Source: Chalara sp. BL73 (Eukaryota; Ascomycota; Leotiomycetes; Helotiales). From it: DNA of 64,000 bases. The notes under the pieces are model-generated. The model ran no database searches, had not been told where the DNA came from, and was given only the letters and a program-made list of their open reading frames with translations. The DNA is taken from positions 124,001 through 188,000 of the forward strand of contig CAKJVC010000106.1 of NCBI GenBank assembly GCA_918026815.1. The letters run 5' to 3'. Of this stretch, positions 56,670 to 64,000 are shown piece after piece. Positions within the stretch are counted from its first letter, which is position 1, and every line of letters begins with the position of its first letter. The position numbers were made by a program, and so were the translations under genes.

Positions 56670-58076
56670 TTATCCCAAGTTGTTTCCTTCACCACTCCCA
56701 AAGTCATCCCCTTCCCAAACGGCCTCCACAATACTCATCCGACATCCTTCCGGTCTAGCAACACCCAAAAACTTGAAGCCAGGATCTGCCTCCTTGAATA
56801 ATTCCTCAAAGTCTCCGGCCGTCCGCTCCTGTGCATTCAGCAACGTCAACATCACCAGATCCATTGTTCTGATGATCTTCTCATCCCGCAGACTCTCCTG
56901 CCCTGGTTCTGGGAGGCAATGATCATTGATCACGACCCTCGCTCCTCTCTTCAATGCTGGAATGAGCTGCCGTAGCATATTTACCGCATACTTATCACTG
57001 TGATTATGCAGGATCCAGCGGAAAAAATACACATCCGCCCCTTTTACTGGTTGCTGGGTATGGAAATCATGTGCTTGGAACTTGATTCTGTCCTTGATAT
57101 TCGCATCGAGTTCAGGAGCGCTGGAAATTGTCTTAGGAAGGTCTTAGACAACGAATCTTAGGCTGGGAAAGCACTGTGCCAGAGCAACGCATACAAAACC
57201 GTGGGATCCACCAATATCAACCACGGTTCCATCTACTGCGTCAATAGAAGCCTAATCGTGCCCATTAAGTAAATACTGGATTTCATAACCATCCCCTCCA
57301 GTAAGGCTTGTCATTGCCCCGCCCATGCGTCGAGCGCGCGAAGGACTCTTGCCAAAAGTTATGAACATCGCTTCGCTGTTTACGGTATCGTTCGCAACAC
57401 AGAATCCCGCTTGTGTGGGTTCCGAGGCCGAGGGATAGAGCTCTATAGCATCAATAGTGCGTGACGCGGCCGGCCACATGTCTTCCACGCAGAATCCTAG
57501 CCAGGCATCCATTGCTGCGTCCTGAGCCAGAACCCGCGAGGCCCCTGTGTGGGCCACGATGCCCGGACTGGGCTCACAGAAGATGCGGTTTGTCATTGCA
57601 TGTCGCAGAAAGCGACGGACGTTGAGCTCGGACAAACCTACCTTCCGCGCGATCTCTGCAAATGTCACTGTTGAGTCTATGGGAAAGGATTTTGCTGCCT
57701 CTGTTAGTGACGACATTGCAAAATTTTAGGTAAAGAGACCCACCAATCTGGTAATGATATATTGCGTGCAGCGAAAGCGAGTTGTTGTGCTGGTATGTAT
57801 CAGCATCGGGATGTTGAATCGAAATATATTACATACGTCCCAAGCCATCCATCTTACGCTCTCGGCTGGTCCGGTGACTAGATCTCCCAACTCTTTGGCA
57901 GCTCTGATAACCTCTTCTCTTGCCTTCTTGATAGCTGTAGGCAGCTTTGGAAAGTTCAAAGGCGATTCAGCGGTGAACCCTCGCGGTTCTGTTCCGTTTT
58001 CCTTCAAATAGCTGTCTAGCCTCTCAGTCTCCCTCGCAATGGTTTTGGCTAGCTCAACCAGACTCCGAGATGGCAT
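56670..58076 (-). pseudogene. Fungal secondary-metabolite-type O-methyltransferase, two nonsense codons
   Basis: The family moves a methyl group from S-adenosylmethionine to hydroxyls of fungal metabolites. The start ATG is at 58076 (MPSRSLVELAKTIARE). The N-terminal helical part and AESVRWMAWD lead to a donor-like GTATGT near 57837. The dimerisation winged-helix part is at 57716-57252 (AKSFPIDSTVTF, VRRFLRHAMTNRIF). The SAM motif VVDIGGSHG is near 57210, and the C-terminal catalytic region has YFFRWILHNHSD with the expected His, ending GNNLG. TAG stands where Trp is expected after NGHD (near 57254) and TAA where Gln is expected before DLPKT (near 57146). Both are RIP-type transitions. The intron acceptor is unclear (no AG in frame before 57720). 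No frameshift seen in the catalytic half. Confidence 0.82.
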
Positions 58077-60194
58077 TCTGTTAGTTGGTGACTCGGTTCT
58101 TCCAAGGGTATTCTCGGTCAATACTGCAGATGGATGACCGTTAATTCTTTCAGATAATGCAGAACTTAGAGTTCGAATTGGTGTAATACTCTTCGTGCCC
58201 TTCCAATTGCAGGCCCATGTCCGAATAGAGAATCTTTTTGCAGCAGTGCTTAGTTTCACCATCTTGGCGGCGCGATCTGTATGTCTACAACGCACGGCTG
58301 CTTAATTATGGTGCCGATATTTGACGTTAAATGTCCAAATGAGAGCTACGAAAGGCTGTCCCTTGCAAAACTATTCTGGATGTTGGTATGTTGGCATACA
58401 ATGGTTGGCGGGCCTTCTTACTTTTCAATAAATTAGCTAGCTCAGTTTATTTAATTGCCCCGAAGTCAATGGCCACAAACTTTGAATGCGAACTTGGTGA
58501 TCATCCCGATAGTAGCGGTACTCGTCTGGATTACTCCTTGTTCTGAATCGTCTCCAAATGACCTGATTTTGATCCCAAATTAATGCCTCGTCAAAACAAA
58601 GCTGAATGAATGGACGGTCATGCAAGAAGTTATATGGCGTGCAGCAAACCACCTCGGTTGGTGAAGACACGACAGCAAGACGGGAATCCGCAGTGGAGAA
58701 TTATTGCGCCTGTCGAAAATTGAGTCTGCATCATGCCTCCCAGCCTCCGCTGACCTGATGATTCCCGGATTCCCGGATTTCCCCCATGCGCTCCCAACAC
58801 GCGAATCCGCAAGCGAATTGGACGAGACGCAAGCTACTTTGGATCATACTGGCTAATGTTGGAAACGGAGCGACGCCATTCTGCAAGATTTATTGATGCG
58901 ATTGATTGAAGTTGAGGCATGCATGGTGCCCAGGGTTTTTTATTTTTTATTTTCCTTTCAGCCTTCGAAGAACTGTACTCAAATCGGAATCTTGCTTAGT
59001 TCTCTCTCCCCCTACCCAGGATGATCCCTCACCCAAAGATGTCGAATCTTGCTGCAAGTACAGTGCTTTCCTGGAGACGAAGACTTGAAACTTGGCTACC
59101 GTTTGGGCAATCGATGCACGTGCTTGATTATTGAATATGTGCTTGTCCTCAAGCAGGAGCGGCACCTCACGATGTTACGCCAAGACACGGAAGAGTGTTA
59201 CTACTGGACCTGTACTTACTATACAGTACTTACTACTTATGTGGTACTTTAAGGCGGAACTGCCTTTCCGTTTTCATTCATTGATTCATTCATTCCTTGA
59301 ATGAAAACGTTCAGGAGAGTAGAGTTGGTGGTGCATGATGGGGATTGTGTTTGTCTAATAGCTAGGAAGGCCTGAGCTTAACGCCAGTTATCTCTCCTAC
59401 TCCGCAAACCGTCGCAATAACAGTCACATCACTACTCAATTGCTCTTTCTCTTCGCGCTTCATAGAATTGTGGTGAGTGAAGATATAAAATTGCCTTCGA
59501 CCCTCTCCTTTCTTGCGCGCCGATTTCCATTTCCTATAATTTCAGGAACCTAAGTTGAATCCAATTCTACTGTGCCTACCCAAGTCAGTAGCCACAGACC
59601 AACCGGATCTGGCCCGGCTTCGTGATCTAGCGGATGCCAATCAACTATAGACTATAAAAAGTCGAAATAGCGTCGCCCGTAGCAAGTCATGTAACATCGA
59701 GATGTGGCAGGATTATGTAGGCATGCTCTACGGCCGAAAAATAGAGGTCTGATATGTGACACTGTTACTGCTCTTTCACTTTATTGTATACTCGTCAATG
59801 TTTAGTTAATTGTGAGACAATTTCCATAGACTCTTAACGAAGCAAATTAACCTTTCGTTTCATTAAAAAACTGTTTAACGCCCAAATATCGATTGCGAAT
59901 AAAGGATTAAGTATCGGCATTTGGTCATAAGATCGACCTCCCATGTCTCAGATAGAGAGGGCATGATCGGTAAGATACAATAGGGCAAGCAAAGGAACAT
60001 GCCATGAAGCAGGTTCAATATCTGAAGAAAATATGGAGTCAAAAGAGTGTCCTAAAATTTCGTTCTCCTCTAGCATTTCCTACATATAGTCCATGATATC
60101 TGCACCACCGTGCCTAAAGACTTTTCAGAGCTGTCCCTATGCAGCCATAACTCATATCCAACCATTTCCGCCACGAAAATCCCAAAATTGTGAC
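58077..60194. other. Intergenic; possible C2H2 zinc-finger remnant at about 58633-58780 (minus) and an inverted repeat
   Basis: Mostly unassigned. On the minus strand near 58750-58640 the reading HCGFPSCCRVFTNRGGLLHAI resembles the C2H2 finger (C-X4-C...F...GGL..H) found at the start of some fungal transposon-related proteins, but no helicase or transposase follows and the frame ends. CGTTTTCATTCA at 59269-59280 and its complement at 59298-59309 form a perfect 12-bp inverted repeat with a 17-nt loop. Confidence 0.35.
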
Positions 60195-61760
60195 CTACAT
60201 TACCTCAACTCCAGGGCCAGGCTTTTGACCACAAATGATATGTAAAGGCATATGGCTATGCACATGCGAATCCATGTAAGCTTTCCGAACCTCAATGAGC
60301 CAGACCTCAACTTGTTCTGGCGACCATTTTAAGCCTCGGGTGAGAGGCCCAATGGCAATTGGCTGCAGTCCTATTTCTAGGATCGTTCTCCAATATAGTC
60401 CTACCATCTTCAAAACTTTGTTTTTAGGCCATGTGCCGATCGGAATGTGAAATATTCGCGTGGTGACATTGACAAATCCGGCTGCGCGCATCATGTCTGC
60501 GAGCAGGAGAGTTGCGTTGAAGTTCACGCCAAGTACGGCTAGAGCTTCGATGATTAATGCCCAGTATTCAGTAACAGCTAAGGCCACCAGGTTAGTAATT
60601 AACTGCCCAGAAATGAATTAACCGTATCTCGAGCAGCCCATGAGCTGGAGCTTCTTATGCAAGGACACAATACAGAAATTGCTCACGGTGTTTGTCCGGC
60701 ATGCTGCCATCATGGCACTGAGGAAAGTGATGTATTTCCTGCAACTCAAACCATCCACCAGGCTTCAAGTGCTCTAACACCCTTTCCATGAGCTTTGGCC
60801 AATGCTTGATAGCCATCACTGTGTGTCTTGCATGTACATAGTCGAAGTAATTTGGTGGTTGTAACCAGTGACTTTCCACATCATCAACCATGAATTTGAC
60901 GTTGGGGGGAACCCATTCTGGTTGGATTGGACTTAAATCAACACCGAGTACGGTTGCGGCAGGATATAGATCACCCACTAGTACAACATTAGCACTCGGC
61001 AGAACATGGATATAGCAATTGTGTTTACTCTCGATAGCCCAGATACCTGTGCCTGTTCCCATATCTAGTATATTCTGTACACCGTCTCCGATGGGCGCAA
61101 AGTGCAGACATTGACATAGATTTGCCATCATGGCATGCTTCATATCCTCACGTCTGGTTTCTTCAGTTTATGGCCATGTAAATATATCTGCCAACCTACT
61201 CCTGCTCTGAATCATCGTTGGGGAAATTATAGCTCCCTTCCCTAAACTTGTGATATCGTCTCCCGTTTTCAAATGTGAAGTCTCGCACGCTGCTCGATCT
61301 ATTACAAGATTAGCAGCATGGCCAGAAGCATTGCAGGATCTGAAACCAAAGACAAATGCAGTGGCTCGGGTAGAGAAATGGCTCTTAAACCCCTAGCTCT
61401 CCGCAACATATTTATAATGAAATAGACGAACATCGAAGTCGATGCAGAAGCTACCGAATCTGTCTCATATCCTGATTCGCCCGCATCGCTGACAGAAGCC
61501 GTATCGGAACCGGAGTCAATCTCTATGTGATGCTGGGCCTGGGCCGCTGCGTTTGCGTTTTCCTCAAGCTCCTCTGCTGTCGCTGGTGTTGTATCTTCTG
61601 CTGCCGGGCCGATCGGAACAATTTGAGCTTGTGAAGGAGGAGGAGGTCCTGAAGCGGATAAATATGTTGACGATAAATGTGCGGGTTTGGGAGGAACAGG
61701 AGGCTTGAAAGATACTGTCGCTACATCAACGGCAGAATCCGAATCATTGGGCTTTGCCAT
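60195..61760 (-). CDS. LaeA-like TAM-domain SAM-dependent methyltransferase, five exons (408 aa)
   Basis: Exons on the minus strand: 61760-61432, 61298-61200, 61153-61029, 60977-60687, 60577-60195. Introns of 133, 46, 51 and 109 bp all begin GT and end AG; the last has a perfect TACTAAC lariat site and the third TGCTAAT. The spliced length is 1227 nt, with no internal stop. The N-terminal 110 residues are Pro/Ser/Glu-rich and disordered. Exon 2 gives FENGRRYHKFREGSYNFPND, typical of the family. The SAM-binding motif I is ILDMGTGTGIWAIEMGD, followed by GVDLSPIQP, a VDDVES acidic loop and LKPGGWFELQE. LaeA-family proteins influence secondary metabolism and development; many paralogues have unknown substrates, so this one should not be equated with LaeA. 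It appears intact, unlike its neighbours. The first donor (GTTCGT) is weak. Confidence 0.88.
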
Positions 61761-62321
61761 GTTTTGTGTAAGTGTGTGACGAGTATCGTTGGAATAAATG
61801 TTGTGTAAGTGTATCATCCGAGGTTTTTGGGCGCGCAGCAAAGCGAGTGGCCGCCATGTTGCATGACGGACATGATCAAAAACAGAAGATGTGGGATATC
61901 AGGTAGATAACCAATCGCGCCTAGATTTTTAGTGTCCCTGCAATTGCCGTGAACGTCCTGCAGAGGGTAGTTAGGGAGCCAGTTCTGTGTTCAGTGCCCC
62001 CATAGAGCCATAGGTAATGTAAATAGAACTTAAGCACATTGCTTCTGTGGCTCACAACTACCTTTGTAGTGAGAGCGACTATTCTTGAACATTACTACAC
62101 GTTGTGGCATTATCTAAGCCATTACTAGGACCCACAAAATTACACGACGACTTTTGCCAAATATTGCAGTGCACTTTCAGGAACGATTTGAAGCACGCAC
62201 GAAACCCACTTAGCTTAGTGCTTTGGTAATTATGATACAATTATCACCATATCTGTTGCTTTCCTCCACATCAAGCAAGAACATGCTGCAAGAATCTCTT
62301 AAGAGATCGCTCAAAACTGAA
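61761..62321. other. Intergenic; promoter side of the methyltransferase
   Basis: Between the start of the methyltransferase and the end of the helicase, both on the minus strand. I see no gene. Confidence 0.5.
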
Positions 62322-64000
62322 TCAAAAGCTCGTCATCCTCCTTGCTCCTAGGTTTCTCACCAACTTCAAGCCTCGACGCATCATTTGCATCTGTAAAAGG
62401 TCTAGCAAAACCTCTTCCGTACGCTCAATCACCAAGCCTTTTAACTCAACAACTGGCGCGGTATTATTAGAAGAACTAGGTTCTGCTTGGCGTGAGAAGA
62501 TTGTATGAACGACTGGGCCACGAGCAACACGCCCATTCTCATCGATTGTCATCGGACGATATATGTCCTTGATGATTGGCCCATTCCCACTGGTTGCCCT
62601 AGGAATATTCGACTGAACTCTCAGCTCTTCCGCCATTTCTCTGTTTACCTTCATCATATCGAGGCTCCAGCTCTGCGCTGTTTCTGTGGCAATGTTTTCT
62701 AGCTGTATAGGGATGCATTGGCTGCAGGCGCATACTTTCCCGCAGGCCTCGGAACATCCATGACCGCAAGCTAATTGCTTTCCGCACGGCCGAGGACAAA
62801 TTATCAATTCGTGATCGAACTTATGGCATGTTGTGGGGCAGGGGTGTCCTAAAAGGCATCAGAAGGTGCCTACTTTCAAGACAGGCCTGAAAAGTGCATG
62901 CATATCTTCTAAGTAGATAACTTACCGCATGAGAGTACTGCCTCACATTTTTGTGTGCATCCGCCGCCAGGAATGTTAAGAAATGACTCAGCATCCTTGA
63001 TAATCACTTTTCTTCCATGGTTAAAACACTGAATTGGCAACCCAGAGTCAATGTCCATTGATCCTTGGCTTACCAAGTATTCTAAAATGGGCCCATAAAT
63101 CGGTTTGCGCCCAAGGTAAAAATCTTGCTCTTCGCCTTTCAGTGTGATGGCATTTCCAAACATATATAATCCACATCGAGCTCTTGATAAAGCGACTACG
63201 AGTCGGTTCTGAGACTCGAGGAATCCTATGTTGTGTCTTGCGTTGCTTCGCGACATGGATAGTAATATAATATCGTTCTCTTCTCCTTGGTATGAATCGA
63301 CTGTGAAAACATGGAAAAAATGTTTGGCCAAATTATGTATTTTTTCAGCTCAGCGATTATTGTTTTGCGTTGACCGTTGTAGAATGTAAGAACAGTGATC
63401 TGGGAGGGATCGATTTTGTTCAGCACAAGGTAATTAAAGAATCCCTACAGAGTTCTCGGGTCAGTGTGTTTGCCCACTTGGATATCAGACTAAGAGTAGT
63501 AGCCCCGGAAGCGGTAGCTCATGTGCATTTCCAATCAAAGCACGTGGTATTATATACTTACAGCAATAAGCTCCGCTTCATCTAGGTTGCTGATGCTCAT
63601 GTCGGAGCTTCTGCTTTCTGGCCAGCTGTGATGAAAGAAATACACATTTTGCCCCCATCCCTGGTACGTTGGGGCGAGTGCAAACTGATGAATGATCTGA
63701 TAGATTTGGGTAGATTGGTTTCAAAAATTTCGAAGGGATTGTCAGCAAGGCTCGGATGGCTGGGATCATGCGACGTTGCGAATTTAACATAGTGTATGGC
63801 ATCCCGCCGTTGATAAGCCGCTCGAATAAGCTTATATAAAGGCCCTCTAAAGCTGCCACTGCGGGTTGCGGCAATAATTGCTGATGATCCCCGACCAGGA
63901 TCAATTGTTCAATAGATGGAACCATGCCAGCAATGACACTCCCTCCACAGTCTCGGCTGCCTCTTCGATCAACAGGATACGGGGCTGAAGACTTGAGAGC
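62322..64000 (-). pseudogene. NFX1-type zinc-finger, superfamily 1 helicase, 3' part, with three apparent frameshifts
   Basis: Upf1-like helicases with NFX1 zinc fingers (ZNFX1 in animals, Hrr1 in fission yeast) act on RNA, in some species in RNA silencing. Visible from the right edge: motif II LLIEEAAE near 63955, motif III VGDHQQL near 63885, motif IV region MLNSQRRMIP near 63795, motif [12 protein letters not shown] near 63295, motif [13 protein letters not shown] near 63190, then Cys/His-rich NFX1 fingers ([34 protein letters not shown]) and a C-terminal tail. Introns 62849-62925 and 63445-63561 are GTAAGT...AG. The reading frame breaks near 63942, in a five-C run at 63652-63656, and near 63337 (one base missing before the NLAKHFF-type segment). 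The protein start lies beyond the window. Sequencing error in runs cannot be excluded, but two of the three breaks are not in long runs. Confidence 0.82.

Noticed and set aside
57754..58011. Plus-strand ORF in the O-methyltransferase region
   Set aside because: Shadow of the minus-strand N-terminal exon.
56387..61760. A secondary-metabolite gene cluster
   Set aside because: One decayed O-methyltransferase and one LaeA-like methyltransferase are not enough; no synthase, oxidase or transporter is present.

Overview
The window looks like a chromosome segment of a filamentous ascomycete (Pezizomycotina). The evidence is short GT-AG introns with lariat motifs, a LaeA-like TAM-domain methyltransferase, a fungal O-methyltransferase, a BCS1-like AAA protein, an NFX1-type helicase, and large AT-rich transposon blocks whose decay matches repeat-induced point mutation (RIP: CpA to TpA, TGG to TAG, CAA to TAA). 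I cannot name the species.

Positions 1 to about 52,060 form one transposon island. From left to right it holds: an edge-truncated reverse Ty3/gypsy relic (1-3184); unassigned AT-rich DNA; two opposed LINE fragments (4386-5184); a reverse Copia element ('Copia C', LTR 5185-5555) interrupted by an intact two-ORF LINE (8036-13908, 12-bp target duplication); and a second LINE copy (13942-18624) that carries a solo Copia C LTR in place of 1.6 kb of its own sequence and ends in a long (AAT)n tract. Then comes a nest read from target duplications. 'Copia A' (+, 18746-51996, TSD TTGCG) sits in a 227-bp solo-LTR/SINE-like repeat. 'Copia B' (-, 24809-51410, TSD TAAAG) sits in the RNase H region of Copia A. 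A Ty3/gypsy element (+, LTRs ending at 46688, TSD GTAT) sits in Copia B. Inside the nest a 9.2-kb stretch (21221-30402) appears again in tandem (30403-39567), differing almost only in homopolymer lengths in the checked stretches, so an assembly artefact is likely.

From about 52,062 the base composition becomes ordinary. This part holds a BCS1-like AAA ATPase pseudogene cut by insertions, two copies of a 168-170 bp short element with perfect 5-bp target duplications, an O-methyltransferase pseudogene with two RIP-type stops, an intact five-exon LaeA-like methyltransferase (408 aa), and the 3' part of an NFX1-type zinc-finger SF1 helicase with three apparent frameshifts that runs off the right edge. 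All these host genes are on the minus strand.

I did not find a multi-gene system that I would call new. The strongest biological leads are four Gcn4/Cpc1-type bZIP sites upstream of a TATA box in the Copia C LTR, all altered by RIP-type changes in the other copy; an intact CTAG-rich LINE; a solo LTR that bridges a deletion; and a small undescribed-looking element with 5-bp duplications. The main caution is the probable misassembly between 21 and 40 kb.
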